DNA of 64,000 bases from Enoplosus armatus (GCF_043641665.1 NC_092180.1:14997891-15061890); one strand, 5' to 3'. Numbered from the stretch's first letter, positions 10,290 through 22,763 are shown. The notes: generated from the sequence alone by a model not told the origin. A program made the numbers and translations.

Positions 10290-11433
10290 TATACATATGT
10301 GTATATCTTCATAATCATCACCCTTTTGTAAGTACATTATCACTGCAGTTTGATAGATTTTAATCAAAAAGCCAAAGCACATTTGAAGTGCAGTCTGTTG
10401 CTTTGTTGTTGTGAGTCCTAACTGGAGATTTTCTTTCCCTTCTGTTCACTGTTAAGGAAAATGTGTATTTGCAATGGGCCTGCCATTGCTTTCATGAAAT
10501 AACACTGTCCTTGCGGCCAGACATCTCCATCCTGTAAAAACAACACTCTGTCATCTTTTCAAGACTTGAGCACTAAACAGGAAATTTGACTTTTACAGAT
10601 CCAATTACGGTGGCTTTGCCTCACCTCTTGCTGTTCCACCGTGCAGAAACCATGCAAACACAGCTTTACATCTCACTCTGCCCTGTTCAAACAGGGGTGT
10701 CAATGATTATTCTTATCTGAAAGAGAATCACTCCCTCAAAAAAAAAAAGAAAATCTCAAAGATATTTAGTGTACAGTTCTCAGCATCAGTTGTGTCTATG
10801 AAAACACTCAATATCTAAATCAAATTGTGTCACTCAACACATTTTTTCCCACCCTTTGAGATCAATGTATTTTACATTCTTCATCCCTGTCTGTCAATAT
10901 CAATGATGGAAGAATATCAATAATGACAGCTACATTTGTATCTGTATCATTTCAGCAGTGGATTCTATTCCTCTCCTGCCCTCTACTCCCTCTTCACCCG
11001 CCAGCAGCTACACAGCTCATGTTCAGCCAGGCGCGCACAGGATATTAGCTTCTCTACCAGCAAATTTGCTTTTCACATCTATTTCTTTCTTCTTCTAACC
11101 AGTTCTTGGATGGCTTGTTATTGAGCTTAGTGTCCACAAATGCCATTGATCCAAGCCACAACCGGGATCCATACTCGGGCACTTTAACACTCTCTCAGCG
11201 TGTTAGTAATACTAATCCTGCTCCACCGGCAGGCCCATTGATTTTATAGATTTCCCCAAAGTTGTGATAATGATATATCATTGTTAGATTTGGTAGAACA
11301 AACCGCTTTGCCAATCTATCAATGCGTGTAGTGGCTCTGATTCAAAGATGGCCTACAAGTCCAGTAGCATACATTTTACACTTCTGTACTCTAACATGTG
11401 CACAAACGGAGGCAATCACTTTCATACATAAGC
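10290..11433. other. Non-genic stretch
   Basis: Unique sequence with no recognisable gene or repeat. The part around 11150-11370 is more GC-balanced and could be conserved, but it has no clear motif cluster. Confidence 0.5.
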
Positions 11434-11480
11434 ATACACACACACACACATACATACACATACACGTACTGTATACACAC
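11434..11480. repeat. (CA)n/(TACA)n imperfect repeat
   Basis: A short CA run is followed by TACA and TACG variants. Simple repeat. Confidence 0.85.
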
Positions 11481-11773
11481 AAAAAATCATATTAAGACAA
11501 ATTTCGTGCCACCTTAAAGTAGGATGCAATCATGCACCCTACACACTAACTTTATCAGAGAGGCCCTATGTAGGGGGCAGGATGTGATGTGTGGCACATG
11601 GCCTAAAGTATCTCCAAAACACACAAATTACCTAGACAGGACCAGACCTGCCGAGGGGAACTGCAGAGCAAAATGAGAAGAAAAATGTTTACTGTGAAAG
11701 CATGCTCATATTATAGCTGATGAAACATTGGGGAGTGGGGAGCAGGGAGCAGAGCAGGCAGAGGTGAAAGATA

Positions 11774-11805
11774 GGGCTGGGAAGGCTGTGGGGCGGGGGG
11801 TGGGG
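11774..11805 (+). other. G-quadruplex motif
   Basis: G-runs at 11774-11776, 11779-11781, 11790-11793, 11795-11800 and 11802-11805 have loops of 2, 8, 1 and 1 bases. Slightly outside the strict 7-base loop limit, but with five runs it is a plausible G4 former. Confidence 0.5.
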
Positions 11806-12379
11806 TGGCAGAGGGATGAGCACAGGGAATAGCGAGGCCTGGAGAGAGAACTAATGGGCAACACGGCAACAGTTCAAACCGGAGGCGCAGCGAGGCAGCA
11901 GTGGCCTGACACAGCTGAAGGCCTCAGAGGAGTGCCAGGCCTATTAGAGCAAGATAAGGGCCTGTTTGGAGAAAGCATCCTCTCAATGGTGCACTGGGCA
12001 ACAACACAGGCATGGGCATCAATTAAAGACAGAAAATATGACGTGGAAGTAGGAGCGCATTAAATAAAAACAACAAACTGCCAGGGCTCCTGCCCTCCCC
12101 TCTGAAGGACTGGGAATCGGCAGGGAGCATCAGTGCTGAAATATGGTCGATTTATTCTCCACAGCATTGTCGAGGTGGGGGGAGTTTATGATGAGGTGCA
12201 ATGTAAAGGGTAGAAAAGAAATGAGTCTAGATGCCTTCTGGACACAGAGCTCCACACGCAGATGAAAGATGAGAGACACGGAGACTCACCTAAAAAAACT
12301 CAACCACAATCTTTACAAGAAAAAAATCTTGCCGGTAGATGCTATGATAACTAATTTAGCTTTAATTCACATTCCATTC
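11806..12379. other. Non-genic stretch, nothing recognisable
   Basis: Unique, GC-balanced sequence. The 69-codon ORF at 11854-12063 has no recognisable domain. Confidence 0.45.
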
Positions 12380-12620
12380 CTTCTCTTTAAGCCTACAGGC
12401 AGGATGTGATGTGTCAGACTGCAGTGGCCTAGATTCTTTACGGACGTGGAAACAGCCATCAGATCATTTGACCTGTTTGAAAACCCAAACTGAATTAGAG
12501 AAATGATGCACTAATTGGCACCAAAGAGGTCAGGCCCTGCCATCACCCACAGGGTGTTTTACATCTTCAGCCCCAATCGTGTCCTCGCAAGGTGCCTGTC
12601 GACTGCCCTCTGGAAGGAGG
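12380..12620. promoter_or_regulatory. Candidate CNE
   Basis: Unique sequence with CAGCCATCAGATCATTTGAC, GATGCACTAATTGGCACC and a CATCACCCACAGGGTG run. Looks like constrained non-coding sequence. Visual call. Confidence 0.25.
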
Positions 12621-13983
12621 TGTGGGTGGCAGACGGCCTTCATGAAACACCAGTAAACAACAATGAGCCGAACTGACACATGCTGCTGATGAAGGGGGAA
12701 AACAGTGAGATTCTCCTGTTTTTGTTTAGAATGTATGTGAGAGTATGTAGGCTTTTCTTTTGGTTCGGTCTGGGTTAATGTGATTTCTGTTCCGCCTGTC
12801 GGTTCCAGAGACCCAGCTTTGTGAGCAGTGGTCAGGTGAAGCCTGGACTCAGCGCCCTATGGCCATTAGTGTGGAAAGAAGACAACCAAATAAGCAGAGA
12901 AAAGCTTGATGTGCACAGGTCACTGCACAACCAGCAGTCAAAAAGCATCTTACCCTGGAGATTGTTAAAGCGATAACATGCAGTGGGAATCTGAGGACCT
13001 TAATCACTGGTCACTCTCACTTAGGAGATATTACAGAGATTCTGGGTGAATTCATGCTGGCCACTGAAGGCAGTGGCAACACAGATCTGAGCATGCCCAG
13101 AGAAGAGGTTGTGGATATGAACATCTTCTGGCTAATCCCAAAAACAAAACAAAAAGACAACACAGAGCGATAGTTTGCGATCTTCAGAGTAAATATTACC
13201 CATTAACAATTCTTTAATGCTTCATATTCTGTTTTCCAACCCAACCCTGGGCTTCCTCAGCGTTCACGCTGCATTCTATCTTTGCTCTTTAAAAAGCACT
13301 GACAGTGGAGCCAGCAGTAAATCTTTAAGGATTTGACTTGCAAAAAGCACCTCATATATTGTTTATGAAAAAAAAGCAGAGTTTCCCCTCCCTTCACCTG
13401 CCTCCGAGCATGTTAGTTTTATTTACTTATTTTTAGACTTGCACTAGTTAGGGAGAGGCATACTTGTCTGACTACATCTATACAAATAAAGATCGACTGT
13501 GTCCTCATCTGTCATTTCTTATAAGGAGAGTCAAAACTATTCTATTCACGTTAAAGATTCTTGGGTGACATCTTCAATTGAGTCAAAGAAGCAGTATTTT
13601 GTACTTTACCCCTTAAGACAGAACATAACATGGGGGTAGGATTTAATAAAAATGCAAAAAGTGCCATCATAACATTGAAATATTATTGGGGAAAAAAGAT
13701 TTAAGAAAGAATCTGTCACCATGTGTCAACTTGATCCACACTGCAGAAACCTCCTTTTGTTGGGGACATATGGAAGAAAAGGGGAGAGTAGGAAAATTAC
13801 CCTCCGTAATTGGCATCCTGATCAAGGACAGCCCTGGCAGCCGAACAATACAACCTTTAATTTATCAGAAGTCATTATGAGCTACTGCTATAATGCCAGA
13901 AGATATTAGAATAAATAGTGACAGAGAGCAGGGGAATCAAACACTCTGCTATTGAATGGTTTTGTTGACTGCATGAACAACTC

Positions 13984-13985
<2 letters not shown>
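12621..13985. other. Non-genic stretch, nothing recognisable
   Basis: Mixed unique sequence. A minus-strand donor-like CCAGG|GTAAGA near 12953 has no supportable exon upstream. Confidence 0.45.

Positions 13986-14069
<84 letters not shown>
13986..14069. repeat. Compound (GA)28(GT)14 microsatellite
   Basis: A pure GA run (13986-14042) changes without interruption to a pure GT run (14042-14069). The GA part is a mirror-symmetric polypurine tract able to form H-DNA; the GT part can form Z-DNA. ORFs reading Ser-Leu repeats on the minus strand are artefacts. Confidence 0.98.
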
Positions 14070-14177
14070 TGGTGGGGGTACCTAACTGATGAAGGATGGG
14101 AGGTAGTGTTACGTACCTGTGTGTGCGGCAGAGGGGTTCAGTAGCATACCTGATCACAGTTCATCTTAATCACGACC

Positions 14178-14520
14178 TTGACAGATAAACACGACATTGA
14201 GCGGAGGAGGATATTAATATATGTGGGTGTCTGCTGTCTTCGCCTTGCTTTGACTGTGACTGTAAAGGGCACGGGAAGAAGTGAGCTGTCAAGCGGTCCG
14301 GGGGACGCTATCCTATGCTTTAACACGTGTGGCCCCTACTGGACGAGCCTGCTCAACACGTGTCCATGGCAGATAATGGACACCTTGCAGCTGAGTCGTC
14401 AACTTTGGTGTTTGGAGTTGATGGCGTGGAGCGACAGGAGAAAGCCTCTTTGGCTCCATTATTTATCTGGGCGGGGGCACTTTTTGAGAGTCAGCAACAT
14501 GCAATGCACTGACCAAAGGA
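14178..14520. promoter_or_regulatory. Candidate CNE with paired CACGTG E-boxes
   Basis: Unique sequence between two microsatellites. ACACGTGT occurs twice, at 14323-14330 and 14356-14363, exactly 33 bp apart. ATATTAATATAT, CCATTATTTATCTGG and CAGATAATGG cores are also present. Identical E-boxes three helical turns apart would suit two bHLH or bHLH-ZIP dimers on one DNA face. ORFs of 61-148 codons cross this block but have no recognisable domain. Confidence 0.3.
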
Positions 14521-14537
14521 GCCCCCGTCACCACACA

Positions 14538-14538
<1 letters not shown>

Positions 14539-14580
<42 letters not shown>
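14539..14580. repeat. (TG)21 microsatellite
   Basis: Pure TG run of 42 bases. Confidence 0.98.
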
Positions 14581-14581
<1 letters not shown>

Positions 14582-15145
14582 AATGGAGATGGGTGTCAGG
14601 TGTGCGTGGAGTGGGGGGATTTAGACAAGGTAAGTCACTAACTTATTGTCAACATCTCAGATGTGTCTGCAAACACAACTCAAAGATTGGTGCACTTCTT
14701 AAATACAAGGCTACTCTCAGCTCTCATAAATAGGGTGTCATTTGAAAATTTTCAATATCTGTGCCAATATGAATTTCCAATACCAAAACATTACTCTTTT
14801 CTTTTCAATTAGTTCAGGGAATATAAACATGTTTTAACCCTTTTATTTCACATTTTACAAAATATGTCAAACTGCTTAATGTATCATTGTTAAGTAAAGG
14901 ACTTTACTAAATAAAATATAGTCTTAAATTAGAAATGTTTGCTGATTTAGATCAGGAAATATGTGATTAAACAGACAAGCAAAAACAATGTTGCCATAAT
15001 TTGTCCAAACTACACTGTAGACAGTAAACACACACAACCCACACTCTCTCTGTGTATAGTGTGGAGTGTGACCCTTTGGCCTCTAGCTTTTTCACCCTGC
15101 ATCAGAAGTTTTCAACTTCATCAACAAACGTCAGAATGTGTACGC

Positions 15146-15147
<2 letters not shown>
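14581..15147. other. AT-rich non-genic stretch
   Basis: No gene, repeat family or motif cluster recognised. Confidence 0.5.
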
Positions 15148-15202
<55 letters not shown>

Positions 15203-15243
15203 TGTGTGTCTGTGTGTGTGTGTGTGTGTGTGTGTTGTGTGTG
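15148..15243. repeat. Long imperfect (GT)n microsatellite
   Basis: A first pure GT segment of about 26 units is followed by two TCTG interruptions and a second GT segment ending in TTGTGTG. Total about 96 bp. ORFs on both strands through it (Cys-Val and Thr-His repeats) are artefacts. Confidence 0.98.
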
Positions 15244-16079
15244 CTCTGATTAGCTCCCTCACCAAAACGGCACCTTTGTTTAATCCGCCTGTCCCCGACT
15301 TGGCCCTGTCTCATTTTCCCCCCGCCGACAGTGAAGAAAGCTCTGCAGCAGCAGCCAGGCAAAGACTCTGTTCTCCTAATCTCCTGAAACACCACTGCAA
15401 CACAAAAATGTTCTTCTGAGCTTCTGTGAAATATCTGTGAAATTAGCGAGAAGTGCTCAAGTCTCTGTGCAGAACCTCTTCTCACCTGGAAAATGAGCCA
15501 GTGCGTTTACCATCTACCTTGATACAGGTAAAATGGACGCCGCACGGACACGGCATCTGAAGTGGTAATATACTTCTTGTAAGGGATCAAATTGTCCTCA
15601 ACACCCCTCCCCTCTTTATTACCCAGGCTACTCCACTGGAGGTGGTGAGTGGCTTCATTGTGCAGCTGATAGTACATCTCTCATTAGCTCCCAGTGTGTG
15701 GAGCAGAGTGGGGCCAAAGCAGGTTTTTATGGCTAATCTGATATATGGTGCTGAAGACACAGCAGTCTGGCCCCAGACAGGGATACAGACAGAGGTCACT
15801 GGGGTCCAGGTCAGGGAAATGACACACGTGCACCCATACACAGACACATACACATATATAAACATGCGCGCACAGCACATGCAGTGATTGCACAAATATT
15901 CTGTATGATTGAACAGATCATAAGGTTTGTAATATTCATAAAAATGTTAAATACTTTTAAATATTACATAATATTACAGCAAGATATTGATTGTCTAAGA
16001 CCATCTATTTGATCTAATTTAACAATTTAGCTTCAAAAATTACATTTACCAGCTCATAACACACGGGTAGAGGCTATTT
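15244..16079. other. Non-genic stretch
   Basis: GC-balanced unique sequence up to about 15800 followed by AT-rich sequence. A degenerate CA-rich segment lies at 15827-15875. ORFs on both strands have no recognisable domain. Confidence 0.45.
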
Positions 16080-16440
16080 AGAGGTGCAGAGGTCACTAAT
16101 CACCCATTGTGGCCTCTCCAATTATGCCACCAAACCCACCCTGTACACACCCACACACCCTTGCGGATTACAAGGACAGGGAGCAGTGGAAACTGACACT
16201 GAGCGGAGGAGCCAATTATCACCTTCCACTGGCTGCGAATGGCGTCCTGTCCTGGGCACCATGCAGGACCTTGGATGTGGGCTACTGCAGCCAGTCCCAG
16301 AGAGGGGAGGCTCCTCTGGTTTATCTGGGCTATTGGCCCTGGGCCCCAGCACCAGCCTCCCCACCACTACTGGAACTGCTCTCCAGCATGAAGACATGAG
16401 CCGAGAAGAGGGCAACTCTACCAGTCAAAGCTGGCAGGTA
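16080..16440. promoter_or_regulatory. Candidate CNE
   Basis: Unique sequence with CCATTGTGGCC, TCCAATTATGCC and GAGCCAATTATCACC. SOX-like and TAAT cores occur together. ORFs of about 96-119 codons are open on both strands at the same place, which argues for GC-rich composition and not for a gene. Confidence 0.3.
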
Positions 16441-16543
16441 TAATTGCACTGAAAATCACTCTAAATCTGCTCCTAAAGGATCCCAGGGCATGGGAGATGT
16501 CAGCCCCAGTCCCATGCAGTGAAATATGTTAAGAGTGGAGTCG

Positions 16544-16545
<2 letters not shown>

Positions 16546-16579
<34 letters not shown>

Positions 16580-16683
16580 GCACAAATACACACTGCTCAT
16601 ACTCCCCCAAATTCGATTACACACTCACTCACACACTCGCAGGGAGCACATGCGTACATTGTGTATGTGCGTAGATACAGTAG

Positions 16684-16739
<56 letters not shown>

Positions 16740-16937
16740 TTACCAGAGAAAGGACGGATGAAGCTGTAGGGCTGATTCTGCAGGTTTTCCTCTTGGCATC
16801 AAGTCCACTCAACTGAGAAGACATTTCCTCATTAGCCAACCTCAGCTTTAGACAGCTGTGGGGCTCAGAGTGTTCACGACTGTATATATGAAGGTGTGCG
16901 TGCGTGCGTGCGTGTGTGTGTGTGTGTGTGTGACAGG

Positions 16938-16968
<31 letters not shown>

Positions 16969-17022
16969 CAAGGATCATAGCATAGTGTGTGTGTGTGTGT
17001 GTGTGTGTTAGTGTGTGTGTGT
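16546..17022. repeat. Cluster of five adjacent dinucleotide/tetranucleotide repeats
   Basis: In order: (TC)16 at 16546-16577, (AC)26 at 16686-16738, (GTGC)n-(GT)n at 16894-16932, (GA)13 at 16942-16968 and (GT)n at 16985-17022. The (AC) and (GT) arms are inverted relative to each other, as are (TC) and (GA), so the region could fold into large cruciform-like structures and could be hard to assemble. Confidence 0.97.
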
Positions 17023-17099
17023 AAAAGAATGGAGGCAAGGACAGAAGAAAGAGGCCCACCGTTGATCAAAAGAAGCAGATAACAAAAACAATCACATCA

Positions 17100-17520
17100 C
17101 AGAGTATAACAGAGTTTCAGAGTTTCAGCGGGTGCGCTCCAGCAGAGGTGAGAGGTCTGCCAGCTTGACCTGCATCTCTGACCCATCATCTGTATGTTGC
17201 TAACCCGGACTGCCAGAGGTGTTGGGCTACGCGTCCCATGCTATCCAGCCCAGACTAGGCTAGGTTTCCTGGGCCAGTCAGAGAGTCAAGGCCAGGGCCA
17301 GAGATCCGAGAGAGGTGCTACGTGTTTTAGCCTGCCCTGCCCCACCACAAAGCAAGAGAGATGAGGGGATATGTGAGAGATAAATCACTAAATGCCTCAC
17401 CTTGGGTCACCGATCACACCAAAGGCCACCGGCAATCTCTATTTGAAGCACTGCATTTGCTGCTTCAGGGCTTTGCTCTCTGGCCTTGCTATAAATCAGC
17501 ATACACCATCTAACCCCATT
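17100..17520. promoter_or_regulatory. Possible CNE, weak
   Basis: GC-balanced unique sequence without repeats, for example around GCTACGCGTCCCATGC and CAATCTCTATTTGAAGCAC. A minus-strand AAG|GTGAGG donor-like site near 17402 was checked: all frames upstream close quickly. No clear factor motif cluster, so confidence is low. Confidence 0.18.
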
Positions 17521-19200
17521 GCTCCCTTTTCTCTACACCCCCGTCCCACCCCCCTACTGAAGGTGCAATATTACATGTTAAAATTCTTACAGTAAAACCA
17601 TGTCGGTTTGTGAAACACTGCAACAAAAAACGACAAGGCAAGGAAATAACATGAAAAAGAGGGTTAAAACGCAGTTTTTATTTCATTCATCAAAATCAAT
17701 CAGGCAAATATTCTCATTAATCTATTTTAAAATGTTGTCTGAGTACAGGAAGCATATGTAGTCAGTCAGTCAGTGTCTGAAAAAGCAAACAGACTACTAT
17801 TTAGATGCATTACAGCTTCCCTTGAGTACAGCAATAATTTAAGAATTAAACCAGAAACTACAACAAAATGGACTGCATGCCCATGCTGCCGTGTTACGTG
17901 CCGACAGAGATTACCAAAAAGAATTAAAGTTTAGAATATAAGAGTGGCACTACTGTTCCGGGTGTTGAAAGCGCTAATCTCGACGATGGTTGACACCAAA
18001 ATTGTACTGTGTCACTTGATTGCTTCTGACACACTTCTGCACAGTGAAGTTCACGGCGAATCACCACAATACCAAAATGGGCATGGGCGAGAAAAAAAGT
18101 CTGCACACACCTGACACAAGTCCCACTTAGCCAAAAATAAAGCCCACAATGTCAACATCTGCCACAGCTGTATAGTCGATGAAAAGAATCATGTGAAGCT
18201 AAACATGGACTGCAAACCCACCTTTGTAAGTGAAAAAATGGTGTAAATAATGGTTTCCTTTTTCCTATTTCCTCTTTGTTTCATTTTTGACAACCAGAAG
18301 TAGGTTTTAGAGGAGGCATGATGCCAGCACTCTGTCAGTTTCTTTTTGCCCTTCTTCCCACTGAATAATTTTCTATTCTTAATATGACAGTCACTTCTCC
18401 TGTGAAAAGTCATTTAGAGAGAGACACTGCAGGCTGGGTCTAATGGTTTTCTGTGTTTCTAAGTGTGTGTTCCAGGTGTTAGATATATTGGTTATGGTGA
18501 CATAGGATAGCTTCTCTGCAAATTTTAAAAATGTTTATCAAACAGTAAAATATAGAAACCATGGCATCTTTAAGAGCCCATGTCAGCCCAGGGGAGGGCA
18601 AACCTTTCACCCCTATTTGATGCTTTTATTATTTATCACATCCAAAACTGTGAGGTTTATGAATTATTTTTGATAGACTACAAGCAATGTCACAAACACA
18701 TCTAACCCAATTATATGACCTAAAGTCATAATAAAGTCTGGTTGATTTAACATGACACTAGCTAGGGGGAAAAATAAATAAATGAAAGTAAACTGGCTAA
18801 AACCAGTTTCCTGTAACTAAAGGCAAATGCTCTTTCATAGAGGTCATACGAAACACATGAAAAAAAACCATTTACTGAAACATTTCTGGTAAGAATTTGA
18901 ATGCTGCTGACAGCTCATTTCAACAGTTTTGAGACCTCACACAAAATCAAAATTAAGCACACCCAAAGCCCAAGTTTGAATATGATTGGCTTTCACCATG
19001 CATCTCCTTGACTTATCTGGAGAACGATGTGTGACTTAAGTCAGTGACCTCTGAATTGTAGCCTTAGAGACTGTCTATATTGTGTAAAAGGTGTGCTATA
19101 AAAGAGGAGAAATCCTACTTAGGGAGCTGGCTGCCTGGAAACTCTCTTTGTCCCCAGCCTGTCCAAAAGACAGTCTGTCAGGCTTGTACTGCCTTGAGTG
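17521..19200. other. Non-genic stretch, nothing recognisable
   Basis: Mostly AT-rich unique sequence, with a short GTCA tandem (about 17760-17773). No gene seen. Confidence 0.45.
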
Positions 19201-19242
19201 TGACTGTTCTCCTTCTTTTCCCTTCCCTCCTTCTCTCCTCAG

Positions 19243-19277
19243 GTGTCATAATGGCAGCAGACCAGGCCTTGATGGAG
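19243..19277 (+). other. Candidate short exon with strong splice sites
   Basis: A long pyrimidine tract (about 19207-19240) ends in CTCCTCAG at 19242, and GAG|GTGAGA follows at 19278. The 35-nt segment between them is open in one frame as VIMAADQALME. It holds an ATG in good Kozak context (A at -3, G at +4), so it could be an alternative start-codon exon coding MAADQALME, or a noncoding exon. A second frame is also open. I recognise no protein. Strong sites alone can occur by chance in 64 kb. Confidence 0.22.
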
Positions 19278-21359
19278 GTGAGATGGGAGTAATAAAGAGT
19301 GATCCACAGGGAGCAATGCGTGGGTGTCACATGTATGGCATTGCCGTATCACTATGGAGCAGCAGGCCTCAGTGCTGCAGGAGAATGCTTTTACACTGAA
19401 GGAATGCTGCAGGTGATACATACAATTACATGACATCTAGCACCCTGACAGGCTGACACCCACAGACTGCGGCCATGTTTGTATGTGTGTGGCTATGTAT
19501 GCGTGTGTATAAGTGTGGGTGAGCAATCTAGCAAGTGGAAAAACAAGAGAGCATTAAACGAAAAGAGAACATGCTAGTGAAAAAAAAGAATTGAAGAAAG
19601 AATGATGGTCCAGATTTATTTCGCACAAAAATGAACATCCTATTAGGGCTGGAAAATCCATCGTCTCACTCTCAAAAGGATCTGCATCAGCCATTCAGGA
19701 TGAATCCTAATAATAATCAGAACACTTGAGGAGGAAGAATAAAGAATTTTCAGGAGGAAAAAAAAATACTATGCCACAGTTTGGCTTCAAATATGCTCAT
19801 GATTGAGGAAAAAAGGGTACGGTTGAGAAAGTGTCAAAGAGAGGGAGAGAGGAGTAAGTAAGAGTAATTTTACTTCTTCTATTAACCTGACGTGATTACA
19901 ATAGCCTGATGGGCTGCCTTATTTCATGGAATATTAAATTCAAATGCGGCTCAAAGGAAGGACAGTGCTGAAGAGGGGGAAGGGACACTATATCCTCTCA
20001 ATGAAGCCTCAGCCAGCTTCGACTGGCCGGCAGCCCTTCAATGCTGGAGCAAACAAACAGTCTCTAGTTACGTGCAGGATGTGTTTGTAACTGCACGACT
20101 TCTGCACAGCATATGTATGTAACTATCATTTCAAATATCCACTCTGGGGAAACTGAAAGACCTAAAGAAAGCTGCTACCTATAAAAAAAACTTGAAGTCA
20201 CGTCTCTCCTTGTCTGGCGTGTCCGTGAAAACAGATAGCACATAAAAGAAATTGCATCAAAAATTAATAAAGCAAATCCTTTGATTTCTCTTTTTAAACT
20301 CCAAACTGATCATCTTTAAAATAACCTTTTATAGCAACACCTTTGATTTGAATGTTGCCGCTGTAAAAACAAAAAAAAAGCAGTAGTTTTAGCGGTGGTC
20401 GTATAAATTGCACTAATGGAAGACTATTTTAATTGTTATCATTAGCATGTGTGATCCCAAAGTAAAAAATATAATAAATAAGTCAATTTCAGTCATTTCA
20501 ATTCATCCACAACAGGCCAGTGATGTCAACTATAGGATTTAAGACAGGCAATTGATTTTCCAGACATAAGGTCAATGTTTATGGAAGGCTGGTTACAAGC
20601 TGCAGTGAAAACAGTTGTTTCACTTTAGGAACTACAGGAGAGCATGTGATCAACACAGATTTCACGGCCAGTGGCTTTTTACCTTGTTACCACAGTATTT
20701 AATGTAACACACTTCACCTTTTTCTGCATGTAGCAGCTAAGTTAGTACTTTGGTTTCTTCACTTTCCCTCTGCAGCACTTAAACATTGCCATGTCTGCGA
20801 TACATTACATCACAGTGCAGGATGGTGTTTTATACTGTATGTTTGTCTGCAAACAGAAAAGATACTGTATGACTTCACTATACTATACTTTAAATTATTT
20901 ATAAAACTATAAATTAAATGCAAACCCTCTATAAAAACAAAAAGCCACTGAAGCAGCAGCTGCCATCAGCTGTAATGGCAGAGTGATAATGGCAGTTCTA
21001 CGCAACCATCAACAAATTAATCTAAACAACTTGATAGCTGAGTAGTAAAGACACATCACAGCTTCTAAAACTCTCTGAAGCATTTAGACAAAGATGCAAG
21101 TACTGAGTGTTTGAACTGTTTAGTCAAAACTACAATTACGATTTGAAAAGAATAATAAGAGAGTATAGCTGACACAAAAGAGACTCAACTTTATTCATAT
21201 GACAGCAATATTAGAATGTCTTTAAGCTTAAAGGAAAGTGTGTATGAGAGGTATGTAAGATGTGCATTAAAGTGTGGATGTCTTACTAAACACTTTTATG
21301 CGAGAGGAGAATGCTGCCTCCACTTGGCCGTATCTAATGCATAGCAGACCTTTCCTGTG
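19278..21359. other. Non-genic stretch, mixed
   Basis: Unique sequence. Around 19885-20060 there is a GC-balanced part (CTGACGTGATTACAATAGCC, GGAATATTAAATTC) that might be conserved. The rest is AT-rich with nothing recognisable. Confidence 0.4.
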
Positions 21360-22680
21360 GCACACACTTACACAAGCACACATTATACTATATACACTGT
21401 TTTACCAGCTGCATGCATCCATTAAAGGAGGCCAAGAAGTCTAAATCCATTAACTTGTTAGTGTTCAGATTTAAAGATTGATGAAAATACGTCTGTTTGA
21501 AAGTGTGATATCCATTTTTGTAGTCGTTTGTTTTTTATACCTTCTGTTTCCTTTAATTTTCATGTCAAGGCGAGATTTAATTACAGTTGAGGATGCCTAA
21601 ATATCAGGGTGATTTGTATCTAGCTATCCATGCGCTGTAAGATTATGAAACATTCTTAATTATTTGCTTGCATTTCACTGTTCTTGACATTTTCTGTCAA
21701 GGAAGCATGTTTCATCACGCCACTCCTTGTTATTCATTTTCAACATGAAGTTTGTCAGAAAACTTGTGTTATGAGGTTTAATAGTCGCAGCCTATGACTG
21801 AATTAAAATATTTGAAATGAGGCTTCATTAAAAAGGTACACGCAGAGCAGAACTTCTATACAAGTGCATTTCCACTGCTAATTCAAAAGAATAATAGTCT
21901 CGGTTTTTACAATTCCAGCATTTTTCTTGCAGGCTAAATTTAACATTTAGTGTACAATGGAGCCTGAATGGCAGCATAACATCATGACCCAGGTGGTAAC
22001 TGAGGACTCATGCTGTCACTGGCAGAACGGTGTCTGTGTGGGCTTACTAAATACAGGAAGTGCAAGAGCAAGAACAGGGAGAGAAAGAAAGACACAGCCA
22101 CTCTGCATTACACTCAACAGCTTACTTTAAAGAATTAATTCCATCTCCTGGAAAAGCTGGACTTGTGATGCCTCATTTCACAAATGTACCTCAGACACTT
22201 CGTCCACAGTTTTATAACACTTCATCAACGAGAAAAACACAGCTGCACTGTAATGTTGAGAGGAAATGAAGTTAGAAGGCAAAGTCATCATTAGTCTTCA
22301 ACTGAAATCAGATGAGAGTGAGTGTTCAAGCATCGTTATCCAGACTGGGCTTTTATGAGCAAACACTGTGCTTTCATATGGGATGCATAATAAGCACCTC
22401 TACCCTCTGGGAGAGCGCAGCCATCAATGCAGCTGTGCTGTGTTGTGATAAACCTCTTCTATCAGCGTGTATCTACATTGGCTATCAGCTCTCTGGGTGT
22501 AATAACAGAATAGGACACCACCTCAGCTGCATCAGAAGAAAACCCTCAAGAGCAATAATAAAAAAAAATGTATCAGCGTTCCAGCTTCGTAATTACATAC
22601 AATCCATATTATGGCAATCTTTTCATGAAAATGTCACAGCAATCACATTTAATACAGCTGTAAAGACATAAGGGGGATTA
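21360..22680. promoter_or_regulatory. Cluster of CNE-like sequence
   Basis: A long unique run rich in homeodomain cores: TTTAATTACAG (21575), TTCTTAATTATTTGC (21655), GACTGAATTAAAATA, CTGCTAATTC, GCATAATAAGC and TTCGTAATTAC. It has no simple repeats and ends shortly before the SINE. It could be one or several constrained elements. Visual call; exact borders uncertain. Confidence 0.3.
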
Positions 22681-22763
22681 CATCTCACCAAAGACACATG
22701 AAGATATACTATACACATCAGCAGACACGCAGATATCCCATTCCCAAGTGCACTACTAAGTAG

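Noticed and set aside
15052..15485. ORFs of 65-127 codons reading Cys-Val or Thr-His repeats
   Set aside because: They are translations of the (GT)n microsatellite.
16084..16443. 119-codon + strand ORF, with 96-97 codon ORFs overlapping on both strands
   Set aside because: Simultaneous open frames on both strands indicate GC-rich composition. No domain or splice support.
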